In this document: piece after piece, positions 46,248 through 53,561 of the stretch
How the letters are laid out: each line of letters opens with the position of its first letter
Numbering within the stretch: the stretch's first letter is position 1
Position numbers and translations under genes: made by a program
Notes under the pieces: model-generated
What the model saw: only the letters and a program-made list of their open reading frames with translations
Told to the model about the DNA's origin: nothing
The model's database searches: none
Source: CAZDKK01 sp964506245
Lineage (GTDB): Bacteria; Eisenbacteria; RBG-16-71-46; CAIMUX01; WJJG01
Direction of reading: 5' to 3'
Assembly (NCBI GenBank): GCA_964506245.1
Contig: CAZDKK010000003.1
Coordinates: 1-64,000, forward strand
DNA length: 64,000 nt

Positions 46248-47015
46248 ATGGGAACGAAGTCCTACTTCGCAGGGGTGGTGCTGGCGGCGGTCGTGATCAG
46301 CGCCATGGGTGCAGCCAACGCTCAGGAACCGGTCGAGGAGGCGAGCTGGGGGCAGATGAAGGCCATGCTGCTGAACAGCGCGCGCCAGCTCGGGGGCGCG
46401 GCCCTGAGCATGAGGCCGGCGGGGGAGCAGCCCGCGGAGACTGATGAGAGCGACCTGCTCGGCCCGCTCGACAGGGAGATCCAGGCACTTGCGCAGATTC
46501 GCGGCACCTGCCAGCAGGTCTGTCGCGAGCTGAAGGACCTCGGATTTCGCCTGGAGTCCTTCGCCAGCGAGGAGGAGGCCGAGCGCGTGCTCTGCTCGGC
46601 GGGCGAGGGCATCGCCCTCAGCCGGCTCACCTACGAGGGTGAGTGCCCAGCAATTCACCGCTACCGTATCATGGACGACCAGGGGGCGACCGTACACTTC
46701 GGCTTCTACACACTGCCCGCGTCGAGCCTGGTCGACCTACCGGTCGATGGTCTGGTCACCGCCTGCTGGGAGGATGTCCGCTATGGGGGCGATCACATCA
46801 ACTACTCCAGCAGCACCACGTACGTCGGCTACTGGTGGAACGACGAGTTCTCTTCGATCCAGGTTGGCTACTCGAGCCTGGGGGGATACTACAAGTACTA
46901 CGCCAACAGCCAGTACGGCGGTTCGAGCATGATCGTGCACAGCAACGAGCAGGTGTCGAGTCTCTGCCCCACCGGGTGGAACGATCGGATCTCCTCACTG
47001 AGGAAGTACCAGTGA
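46248..47015 (+). CDS. Exported protein of unknown function
   Basis: 255-aa protein with a clear signal peptide (MGTKSYFAGVVLAAVVISAMGAANA) and AAGGAG upstream. Residues 30-110 are helical and charged. There are three Cys in the middle (CQQVCRE, LCSAGEG), then a beta-rich Tyr/Ser/Gly-rich C-terminal half (GYWWNDEFSSIQVGYSSLGGYYKYYANSQYGG). No family recognised. The aromatic-rich tail suggests a secreted or surface beta-structure. It is followed by a strong hairpin and so appears to be a single-gene unit. Confidence 0.75.
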   Translation: MGTKSYFAGVVLAAVVISAMGAANAQEPVEEASWGQMKAMLLNSARQLGGAALSMRPAGEQPAETDESDLLGPLDREIQALAQIRGTCQQVCRELKDLGFRLESFASEEEAERVLCSAGEGIALSRLTYEGECPAIHRYRIMDDQGATVHFGFYTLPASSLVDLPVDGLVTACWEDVRYGGDHINYSSSTTYVGYWWNDEFSSIQVGYSSLGGYYKYYANSQYGGSSMIVHSNEQVSSLCPTGWNDRISSLRKYQ

Positions 47016-47059
47016 CCGAGCGGGGTCGGCAGCGGCCCTTTGCTTGGTGGGAGGTCAAC

Positions 47060-47089
47060 GCGGGGTCGGGGGCGTCGTCCCGGCCCCGC
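47060..47089 (+). terminator. GC-rich hairpin after the exported protein
   Basis: GCGGGG-t-CGGG (47060-47070) pairs with CCCG-g-CCCCGC (47079-47089) around an 8-nt loop: ten base pairs with one mismatch, 45 nt after the stop codon. Confidence 0.6.
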
Positions 47090-47146
47090 GCAGTCATTTC
47101 CCCTAACCGGGCCACCCCGGGGCCGGCACGCCCACCCAGAAAAGCT

Positions 47147-47173
47147 TTGACATCATTTGGCGATTTTGCCAAA
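47147..47173 (+). promoter_or_regulatory. Promoter element and ArsR-type operator
   Basis: Consensus -35 TTGACA at 47147-47152 is followed directly by the perfect inverted repeat TTTGGC-GATTTT-GCCAAA (47156-47173). The repeat occupies the space where polymerase would bind, 41 nt upstream of the ArsR-family start. That is the usual layout for an autoregulated repressor. No good -10 hexamer is evident. Confidence 0.55.
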
Positions 47174-47214
47174 CTACCAATATTGGGTTGTCGATGGAAA
47201 GATGGAGGTTGTCG

Positions 47215-47538
47215 GTGGATTCCAGCCACATGGCCCGGCTCGAGGCCCGGGCGCACATCCTCAAGGCCATGGCCCATCCGTCGCGGCTTCTGATCCTGGA
47301 GGAACTGACGAAGGGGCGGCGCTGCGTGGCCGAGCTGACCGCGCTGGTCGGCGCGGACATCTCGACCGTCTCGAAGCACCTGGCTGTGCTGCGGGAGGCA
47401 GGCATCGTCGAGGGCGAACGCAGCGGCGCGCAGATCCACTACACGTTGCGCGTGCCCTGCGTGCTCAACTTCTTCGGCTGCGTCGAGGCCGTGATGCGCT
47501 CGAAGGCCCGGGAGCAGATGAAACTGGTCGGCAGGTAA
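47215..47538 (+). CDS. arsR: ArsR/SmtB-family transcriptional repressor, first of the arsenic operon
   Basis: About 107-aa winged-helix repressor. GTG 47215 is chosen because GGAGG lies 6 nt upstream; an in-frame TTG at 47188 has none. The helix-turn-helix is LVGADISTVSKHLAVLREAGIV. Cys residues suitable for metalloid sensing are present in RRCVAEL and in PCVLNFFGCVEAVM (C-x6-C). It probably binds the inverted repeat at 47156-47173 and controls the eight-gene plus-strand run that follows. Confidence 0.82.
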   Translation: MDSSHMARLEARAHILKAMAHPSRLLILEELTKGRRCVAELTALVGADISTVSKHLAVLREAGIVEGERSGAQIHYTLRVPCVLNFFGCVEAVMRSKAREQMKLVGR

Positions 47539-47614
47539 GTGGTGAGGATGCCGCCGCGATCGCGGCTCGACCGGGGAGGCGGCACCGCGCGCTGCATGGG
47601 GGACCTTGGACAGG

Positions 47615-48913
47615 ATGAACTGGCGCCAGCAATGGAAACCCCTGCTGCTCCTGACGGCCGGCTTCCTGGCCTGTTTCTACCTGCCGGTGGGCACGGCACG
47701 CTTCGACCGCGCGGTGCTCGAGGGCTTCTACCTGGTGCGCTGGTACGCGCGAGAGCACGTGCTGCTGTGCCTCGTGCCGGCGCTCTTCATCGCCGGCGCC
47801 ATCGGCGTCTTCGTGAGCCAGGCCTCGGTCATGCGCTACCTGGGACCGCGGGCCAACAAGGTTCTGGCCTACGGCGTTGCCTCCGTATCGGGCACCGTGC
47901 TGGCAGTCTGCTCGTGCACGGTGCTGCCGCTCTTCGCCGGCATCTACCGCATGGGCGCGGGCCTCGGCCCCGCATCCGCCTTCCTCTACTCCGGACCGGC
48001 GATCAACGTGCTGGCCATCGTGCTGACCGCGCGCATCCTGGGCCTCGAGATCGGCGTGGCGCGCGCAATCGGCGCCGTTTTCTTCAGTGTCCTGATCGGC
48101 CTGGCGATGCACTTCATCTTTCGCAAGGAGGAGCTGGCCAAGGCCGAGGCGGCCGCGCACCTGCCGGAGCCCCAGGCGCGCCGGCCGCTCGGGCAGAACG
48201 TCCTCTACTTCGCCTCGATGGTGGCCGTGCTCGTCTTCGCCAACTGGGGCGAACCCGAGCGGGCGGCGCGCCTGTGGCACGTGGTCTACGGCGTCAAGTG
48301 GCTGCTCACGAGCATCGCCGCCGTGGGCCTCGGCGTGATGCTCGTCGCCTGGTTCGGCCTGAGCTGGCGCCGCGCGGCGCTCGCGGCCGCGCCGGCCATC
48401 CTGCTGGCCCTGGCCTTCCCGCGCCAGCCGATGATCCCCTTCGCCGGCGTGGTGATCGCCCTGGCCGCCGTGACCAGCACGGCCGGCGGCGAGATGGAGG
48501 AGTGGTTCTCGGTGAGCTGGACCTTCGCGAAGCAGATCCTGCCGCTCCTGCTCCTGGGCGTGCTAGTGTCGGGCGCGCTCCTGGGCCGGCCCGGGCAGGA
48601 GGGGCTCATCCCGTCGCAATGGGTCAGCCGGGCGGTGGGCGGCAACTCGCTGGGGGCGAACCTGTTCGCCTCCGTGGCTGGGGCGTTCATGTACTTCGCC
48701 ACGCTGACCGAGGTGCCGATCGTGCAGGGCCTGATCGGCAGCGGCATGGGCAAGGGTCCCGCGCTGGCCCTGCTCCTGGCGGGCCCGGCGCTCTCGCTGC
48801 CCAGCATGTTGGTGATCGGCACCGTCATGGGGGCGCGCAAGACGATCGTCTTCATCACGCTGGTGGTCGTGATGGCCACGATCACCGGCCTGCTCTATGG
48901 GGCGTTGTTCTAG
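47615..48913 (+). CDS. ArsP/YraQ-type permease (DUF318 family)
   Basis: About 432-aa permease with some ten TM helices in two halves. The first half carries the family signature SVSGTVLAVCSCTVLPLFAGIYRMGAGLGP with FLYSGPAINV. The second half repeats it in weaker form (GSGMGKGPALALLLAGPALSLPSMLV). ArsP proteins export trivalent organoarsenicals; other members of the family are uncharacterised. The Cys pair in VCSC fits thiol-mediated substrate binding. The start is uncertain: ATG 47615 or TTG 47606. It is second in the arsenic operon, after arsR. Confidence 0.75.
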   Translation: MNWRQQWKPLLLLTAGFLACFYLPVGTARFDRAVLEGFYLVRWYAREHVLLCLVPALFIAGAIGVFVSQASVMRYLGPRANKVLAYGVASVSGTVLAVCSCTVLPLFAGIYRMGAGLGPASAFLYSGPAINVLAIVLTARILGLEIGVARAIGAVFFSVLIGLAMHFIFRKEELAKAEAAAHLPEPQARRPLGQNVLYFASMVAVLVFANWGEPERAARLWHVVYGVKWLLTSIAAVGLGVMLVAWFGLSWRRAALAAAPAILLALAFPRQPMIPFAGVVIALAAVTSTAGGEMEEWFSVSWTFAKQILPLLLLGVLVSGALLGRPGQEGLIPSQWVSRAVGGNSLGANLFASVAGAFMYFATLTEVPIVQGLIGSGMGKGPALALLLAGPALSLPSMLVIGTVMGARKTIVFITLVVVMATITGLLYGALF

Positions 48914-48986
48914 GATCGCGCGACCGCGCGGCGGCGTCTTGGCGGCGCCTCACGCGCACGCGGCGGGGCACGGAGGTAGACGATTG

Positions 48987-49220
48987 ATGAAGATCCAGAT
49001 CCTGGGCACCGGCTGTCCCAAGTGCCACCAGCTGGAGAAAAATGCCCGCGAAGCGGTCCAACAACTCGGGCTGGACGCGGAAATCGACAAGGTCACCGAC
49101 ATCCGCGAGATCATGAAGTTCGGCGTGATGATGACGCCGGGCCTGGCGGTGGACGGCGAGGTGAAGTCGGTGGGCAAGCTCCTCTCCGTCGAGGAGATCA
49201 GGAAGCTGTTGCGGCCGTAG
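48987..49220 (+). CDS. Small thioredoxin-like redox protein
   Basis: 77-aa protein of the redox-active-disulfide-protein-2 type. It has the active site GTGCPKCHQLE at residues 7-17, the cis-Pro loop MMTPGLAVDGEV, and a total length normal for the family. ATG 48987 is preceded by GGAGGT. It lies 73 nt behind the permease and 3 nt before the ArsF-like gene. It may supply electrons for arsenical reduction and sits where ArsE would be expected in an arsEFG-type arrangement. Confidence 0.82.
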   Translation: MKIQILGTGCPKCHQLEKNAREAVQQLGLDAEIDKVTDIREIMKFGVMMTPGLAVDGEVKSVGKLLSVEEIRKLLRP

Positions 49221-49223
49221 GGG

Positions 49224-49805
49224 GTGCGTGTGGCCATTGAACGATGCGTGCCCGGCCCAAGGAAGCCGCAGTGGGCGACCGCCGCCTGGCTGGCGTTGAT
49301 CGGGCTCGCGGTTGCCCCCGCGTCGCTCGCGGGCATCCCCGTCCCGCCGGGTGCGACCGAGGGAGAGGTGGTCCTCGCGTACTACTGCCATCGGACCTTC
49401 CGCTGCGAGACCTGCCTCACGGCCGAGCGGTTGATTCGCGACCTGCTGCAATCCGACTTCTCCAATGAGCTCGAGCAGCACCGCCTCGTCTGGCAGCCCC
49501 TGGACCATGAACAGCCCGAGAACGCGGCCTACGTGGAAGCCTTCGGGCTCGAGGGCGGGCCCGCGTTCGTGCTCGGGCGTTGGCGCGCGGGGAAGCTCGT
49601 GGAATGGCACGAAGTGGCGGAGATCTGGGACCATTCGGATGATCCGATCGGGCTGGTCGCCGTGGCGCGCGACCGCTTGAAGCTGTTCCTGCAGGCCGAG
49701 AAGTGGCGTGCGATGATCGACTCGGTCCGTGTGGCCAATGCCGCGACCGCGGCCCCGCCAAGTGCGGGCTCAGGAGCGGCGCGGGAGACACAGAAGGGCA
49801 GGTAA
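49224..49805 (+). CDS. ArsF-like exported thioredoxin-fold protein (nitroaryl-arsenical reduction family)
   Basis: 193-aa protein with a signal peptide or anchor (about 18-36: WATAAWLALIGLAVAPASLAG) and the distinctive EVVLAYYCHRTFRCETCLTAERLI segment with the CxxC at C60-ETC, typical of the ArsF family. The latter half (EAFGLEGGPAFVLGRWRAGK) continues a thioredoxin-like fold. From what I recall, ArsF with ArsE and ArsG gives resistance to nitrated aromatic arsenicals. It starts at GTG 49224, directly after the small thioredoxin gene. Confidence 0.7.
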   Translation: MRVAIERCVPGPRKPQWATAAWLALIGLAVAPASLAGIPVPPGATEGEVVLAYYCHRTFRCETCLTAERLIRDLLQSDFSNELEQHRLVWQPLDHEQPENAAYVEAFGLEGGPAFVLGRWRAGKLVEWHEVAEIWDHSDDPIGLVAVARDRLKLFLQAEKWRAMIDSVRVANAATAAPPSAGSGAARETQKGR

Positions 49806-49811
49806 CGAGGC

Positions 49812-50273
49812 ATGACCAGGCAGGTTCGCATTGCCATCATCGTCGCGCTGGCAGTCGTGTTCGCTGGAGCGATCGTGATCCGGGAAGGTCAGAGACGTTC
49901 CGCGGCAACGAGCTCGGCCAGCCGCTCCGGTGGCGCCGAAAGTGCGCGCCCGGCGCCGGCCGGGCCGCTGCCGCGCCTCGTGGACCTGGGGTCGACGACC
50001 TGCATTCCCTGCAAGCAGATGGCGCCCATTCTCGAGGAGCTGCGCCAGGAATACGAAGGGCAGTTCGCAGTCGAGGTCATCGACGTGCGCCTGAACCGCA
50101 CCGCCGGTGATCTCTATGGCATTCGGGTGATCCCCACGCAGATCTTCTTCGACGCGGCGGGAAACGAGAGATTCCGGCACGAAGGCTTCATGGCCAAGCA
50201 GGACATCTTGGCCAAGTGGGCGGAGCTCGGCGTGAGGCTCGGACCGCCTAGACCGGCGGGTCAGACGGGCTAG
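49812..50273 (+). CDS. Membrane-anchored thioredoxin
   Basis: 153-aa thioredoxin with an N-terminal hydrophobic anchor (VRIAIIVALAVVFAGAIVI), a Ser/Ala/Pro linker, the active site STTCIPCKQMAPILEEL and the cis-Pro motif RVIPTQIFFDAAGNE. The catalytic domain faces the periplasm. It probably passes electrons received from the CcdA-like neighbour (50327) to the ArsF-like protein. Confidence 0.85.
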   Translation: MTRQVRIAIIVALAVVFAGAIVIREGQRRSAATSSASRSGGAESARPAPAGPLPRLVDLGSTTCIPCKQMAPILEELRQEYEGQFAVEVIDVRLNRTAGDLYGIRVIPTQIFFDAAGNERFRHEGFMAKQDILAKWAELGVRLGPPRPAGQTG

Positions 50274-50326
50274 CTCGCGGGGCACGACGGCCGACCACGA
50301 GGCGGGGGGAGCGAGGGGCAGAGACC

Positions 50327-51025
50327 ATGGAGCGCGTCTTTGCAGCGTTGACCGATGCCGTGCAGGGCTCCGTTCTGGTGGCAGCGGGCGGTGCGCTCGC
50401 CTGGGGGATCCTGAGCGTGGTGCTCAGCCCCTGCCATCTCTCCAGCATCCCGCTCATCATTGCCTTCATCGGCGAGACGGGGGGCGGCTCCACCCGGCGG
50501 GCCTTCGGGCTGGCCACGCTGTTCGGGCTCGGTATCCTCGTGACGATCGCCGCGATCGGCGCCGTGACCGCGTCGCTCGGACGCATGCTGGGCGACCTGG
50601 GACCCTACGGCAACTATGCCATCGCCCTCATCTTCCTGGTGCTCGGCCTGCATTTCCTGGGTCTGATCCCGATGCCGTGGTCCGGCGGCGGGCTGCGCGG
50701 TCCCGCGCGCAAAGGGCGGCTAGCCGCCTTCGTCCTGGGGCTCGTCTTCGGAGTAGCGCTCGGACCGTGCACGTTCGCCTTCATGGCCCCGATCCTCGGC
50801 GTGGCCTTCAGAGTTGCCGCCACGGACTGGGCCTATGCGGTGATGCTCCTCCTGCTCTACGGCCTCGGTCATTGCGCGGTCATCGTCGCGGCGGGAACCT
50901 CTGCCAACACCGTACAGCGCTATCTGGACTGGAACGAGCGTTCGCCCGGCGGAATCTGGCTGCGCCGGGCTTGCGGCGTCCTGGTGCTACTCGGGGGCGC
51001 GTATCTGATCTACACGGCGCGATAA
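50327..51025 (+). CDS. CcdA/DsbD-type membrane protein, ArsG-like
   Basis: 232-aa protein with six TM helices. The two signature motifs of the CcdA family, each with one redox Cys, are LSPCHLSSIPLI (helix 1) and LGPCTFAFMAP (helix 4). CcdA carries thiol electrons across the membrane; the ArsG subgroup of similar size is associated with aromatic arsenical efflux in arsEFG operons. Here the two adjacent thioredoxins and the ArsF-like protein fit either role. Confidence 0.8.
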   Translation: MERVFAALTDAVQGSVLVAAGGALAWGILSVVLSPCHLSSIPLIIAFIGETGGGSTRRAFGLATLFGLGILVTIAAIGAVTASLGRMLGDLGPYGNYAIALIFLVLGLHFLGLIPMPWSGGGLRGPARKGRLAAFVLGLVFGVALGPCTFAFMAPILGVAFRVAATDWAYAVMLLLLYGLGHCAVIVAAGTSANTVQRYLDWNERSPGGIWLRRACGVLVLLGGAYLIYTAR

Positions 51026-51066
51026 GGCGCGCCGTGCTGCGGCATTCAGGATTCGGGGGCTGATTC

Positions 51067-51465
51067 ATGGCAACGAGTGAAGGCTGTGCGTGTAGGCGGG
51101 GATCCGTGCTCATCTTCGCCTGCTCGGGCGCGGCCGATGTCGGCGCGGTTGCCGATCAGGCCGCACGCCGACTCGGCAGCGGCGGGCAGATGAAGATGTC
51201 CTGTCTGGCAGGGATTGGCGGGCGGGTGAGCAGCTTCCTAAAGAGCGCGGAGGCAGCCCCGCAGATCCTGGTCATCGACGGCTGCGACCTCAACTGCGCT
51301 GGGCACAGCCTCGAGGAAGCAAGATTTCTGCGGTTCGCGCACCTGTCGCTTGGCAGTATCGGAATGCAGAAGGATAAAACGCCACCGACCGAGGAGAACA
51401 TTGCGCGCGCGGCGGCTGAGGCCATCCGGCAGCTCAACGCCCATTCGGGTTGCTGCGGTTGGTGA
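51067..51465 (+). CDS. DGC-domain putative zinc-binding protein
   Basis: 132-aa cysteine-rich protein matching the family named for its DGC motif: IDGCDLNCAGHSLEEA at about 75-90. The other expected cysteines lie in FACSGAADVGAVADQAARRL, KMSCLAGIGG and the C-terminal SGCCGW. Eight or nine Cys in total suggest metal or metalloid binding. Such genes are frequent beside thioredoxin and arsenic-transport genes. It lies 17 nt upstream of the tandem-TGA selenoprotein candidate. Confidence 0.8.
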   Translation: MATSEGCACRRGSVLIFACSGAADVGAVADQAARRLGSGGQMKMSCLAGIGGRVSSFLKSAEAAPQILVIDGCDLNCAGHSLEEARFLRFAHLSLGSIGMQKDKTPPTEENIARAAAEAIRQLNAHSGCCGW

Positions 51466-51482
51466 GGGCACAGGAGCTGAGC

Positions 51483-51761
51483 ATGAAGGCACAGAGAGGC
51501 TGGATCCTGAGCGACGACCTGGTGGCCTACGCCAAGGCCCGCGGGGGCGTGCTCACGATCGGCACCTTCGACGTGCTGATCGGCTGATGACGGGTGGTCA
51601 AGACGCCGTCCGGTCGGATGGCTGCCCCAGACGATACTGACCAGTACGAGCGGCACGAGGGCGACGGCCTGGTGCTCTACGTCGAGCACGCGCTGGCGGG
51701 GGAAGACGAGATCGAGGTCGTGATGCCCGGCGTGGGGACCTTCACGATCCGGCGCCCGTGA
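51483..51761 (+). CDS. Probable selenoprotein with two consecutive UGA codons (CC/Se-motif type)
   Basis: The frame opens at ATG 51483 (AGGAG 7 nt upstream), reads 34 codons to DVLIG, meets TGA-TGA at 51585-51590, and then continues as clear coding sequence to a TGA at 51759-51761. Total 92 residues if both are read as selenocysteine. The N-terminal part (ILSDDLVAYAKARGGVLTI) and the C-terminal part (DDTDQYERHEGDGLVLYVEHAL) match my memory of a small family called CC/Se-motif (seleno)proteins, whose two adjacent Cys or Cys-Sec residues fall exactly where the TGAs lie. A hairpin with a GGUC apical loop follows 21 nt after the second TGA. It is last in the arsenic operon. A conventional annotation would stop at 34 aa. 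Confidence 0.7.
51605..51622 (+). promoter_or_regulatory. Candidate bacterial SECIS element
   Basis: GCCGTCC (51605-51611) pairs with GGATGGC (51616-51622), seven base pairs including one G-U, closing a GGTC tetraloop. Loop start is 21 nt after the second TGA and 24 nt after the first, within the spacing used by bacterial SECIS elements. The GGUC loop resembles the apical loop of the E. coli fdhF SECIS. Confidence 0.6.
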
Positions 51762-51800
51762 CCCGGCCTCGCCCCCGTGCCGCTGCCGCCGGGCCAGGCC

Positions 51801-52907
51801 TCAGACGCCGGCGGCCTCGGTGCCGAAGTACTTGCGCCCGAGCCAGAGCGCGACGTTGACGAGACCGATGAGCACCGGCACTTCCACCAGCGGGCCGATG
51901 ACCGCCGCCAGCGCGCCGCCGTGATGGATCCCGAACGTGGCGACTGCCACGGCGATGGCCAGCTCAAAGTTGTTGGAGGCCGCCGTGAACGACAGTGTCG
52001 TTGCCTGCCCGTAGGTGGCCCCGACCTTCTTCGACATGAAGAACGAGACGAAGAACATGACGACGAAGTAGATGAGGAGCGGGATCGCGATGCGCACCAC
52101 GTCGAGCGGCAGCTCCACGATCTTCTCGCCCTTGAGCGAGAACATCACGATGATCGTGAAGAGCAGCGCGATGAGCGTGATCGGGCTGATCTTCGGGATG
52201 AACCGGGTGTGATACCAATCCTTGCTCTTGTGCTTGATGAGCGAGAACCGCGTGGCGATCCCGGCGAGGAACGGAATCCCGAGATAGATGAAGACGCTCT
52301 TGGCAATCTCGCCGATGGTCACGTTCACCTCGACTCCCTCGAGGCCGAACCACGTCGGCAGCACGGTGATGAAGACGTAGGCATAGACGGAGTAGAAGAG
52401 CACCTGAAAGATCGAATTGAAGGCGACCAGACCCGCACAATACTCGGTGTCGCCCTTCGCCAGATCGTTCCAAACGATGACCATGGCGATGCAGCGAGCC
52501 AGTCCGATCATGATGAGTCCGACCATGTACTCGGGCTTGTCGCGCAGGAAGAGCACGGCCAGGCCGAACATGAGAAGGGGGCCGATGACCCAGTTTTGGA
52601 CGAGCGACAGCGCGAGCACCTTGGCGTTGCGGAAGACCGGTCCCATTTCCTCGTAGCGCACCTTCGCCAGCGGGGGATACATCATGAGGATGAGTCCGAT
52701 CGCGATCGGAATGCTTGTCGTCCCCACATTGAACTGGTTGATGAAGGGCACGACGCTCGGAAACAGGTAGCCGCCGCCGACGCCCACCGCCATGGCGAGG
52801 AAGATCCAGAGCGTGAGAAAGCGATCGAGGAATGACAGGCGCTGCTTGGCGTCGCCGAAAGCTGGCGGGCCTGCGGGAAGACCAGCTGCAATATCCTTGG
52901 GCACCAT
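51801..52907 (-). CDS. acr3: ACR3 arsenite efflux transporter
   Basis: 368-aa arsenite/H+ antiporter of the ACR3 family (bile-acid/arsenite transporter superfamily) with ten TM helices. The essential substrate-binding Cys is present (Cys139 in GLARCIAMVIVWNDLAKGD), as are the conserved Glu in PLVEVPVLIGLV near the C-terminus and the SNNFELAIAVAVATFG helix. It lies 30 nt behind the second arsR on the minus strand and converges on the selenoprotein gene, completing the arsenic island. Confidence 0.93.
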   Translation of the reverse strand: MVPKDIAAGLPAGPPAFGDAKQRLSFLDRFLTLWIFLAMAVGVGGGYLFPSVVPFINQFNVGTTSIPIAIGLILMMYPPLAKVRYEEMGPVFRNAKVLALSLVQNWVIGPLLMFGLAVLFLRDKPEYMVGLIMIGLARCIAMVIVWNDLAKGDTEYCAGLVAFNSIFQVLFYSVYAYVFITVLPTWFGLEGVEVNVTIGEIAKSVFIYLGIPFLAGIATRFSLIKHKSKDWYHTRFIPKISPITLIALLFTIIVMFSLKGEKIVELPLDVVRIAIPLLIYFVVMFFVSFFMSKKVGATYGQATTLSFTAASNNFELAIAVAVATFGIHHGGALAAVIGPLVEVPVLIGLVNVALWLGRKYFGTEAAGV

Positions 52908-52937
52908 AGGCGTGGGACTCCTTGTCTGGGATGTCGG

Positions 52938-53357
52938 TCACCTCGGCTGACGGGCGGACTTCGGGGAGCCTCGGGCCAGGCCGGGGCAGCAGCCGCCGGT
53001 CCTCCGTAGCTTGGCGGCCCGGCGGCGGTCGTCGCCCGCGCCCGGAACGTTTCCAGAGCACTGCCGGACGCACTCGAGCAAGTTTCGACGAAACCGCGTC
53101 CTGGCAGGGCTGAGGCGATAAAGGGACCACAGACCCTGGGTACGGACTGCGACCAGCTCCATCCGATGCAGATAGACAAGATGGTGGGAGGCCCTGGCCT
53201 GGGGAATCTCGAGGATGGTGACGATGTCGCTCACGCAGTGTTCCCCGTCCCTGAGGATGTTCAGAATCCGCAGGCGGGTCGGATCGGCCAAAGCCCTGAA
53301 AATCTCGTGCGCTTGCCGGCCGGCGTGATGGATCACCATGTCTTGCGGCTCCTCCAT
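52938..53357 (-). CDS. arsR: ArsR/SmtB-family repressor, second copy, upstream of acr3
   Basis: 139-aa winged-helix repressor. Typical segments are FRALADPTRLRILNILRDGEHCVSDIVTILEIPQARASHHLVYLHRM. A Cys in GEHCVSD and the LLECVRQC pair (C-x3-C) are candidate arsenite ligands. The C-terminal 30 residues are Arg/Gly-rich and unlike the family, possibly an extended or shifted tail. It starts at ATG 53357 with GAGGATG upstream and a consensus -10 only 15 nt away, and heads the arsR-acr3 operon. Confidence 0.85.
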   Translation of the reverse strand: MEEPQDMVIHHAGRQAHEIFRALADPTRLRILNILRDGEHCVSDIVTILEIPQARASHHLVYLHRMELVAVRTQGLWSLYRLSPARTRFRRNLLECVRQCSGNVPGAGDDRRRAAKLRRTGGCCPGLARGSPKSARQPR

Positions 53358-53372
53358 ATACTCATCCTCGTG

Positions 53373-53401
53373 ATTATATACAGGGTAGCGGGAGGGGGCA
53401 A
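53373..53401 (-). promoter_or_regulatory. Promoter of the arsR-acr3 operon
   Basis: Minus strand: TTGCCC (53401-53396), 17-nt spacer, perfect TATAAT (53378-53373). The -10 lies 15 nt before the arsR start codon, giving a very short leader. Flanking TATAT repeats (GTATATAAT and GAGTATATGG) are plausible repressor contacts. Confidence 0.6.
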
Positions 53402-53561
53402 GATCGCGTCCGCCGCGAGCCGGACCGCGCGCATCGCGCCACTCCCCCCGAAGCCGCGCGCCGCCCAGGGTCCCGTGCTACGGTGGGTGGCATTGCGGCC
53501 AATCGGGATTGGTCGTAGGATTGCGGCCGTCGAGAAGTTCACGAGGCAGGAGGAGGAAGCC

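Noticed and set aside
51762..51800. CCCGGC/GCCGGG repeat between selenoprotein and acr3 as terminator
   Set aside because: Short stem with a 20-nt GC-rich loop; expected often in DNA of this composition.
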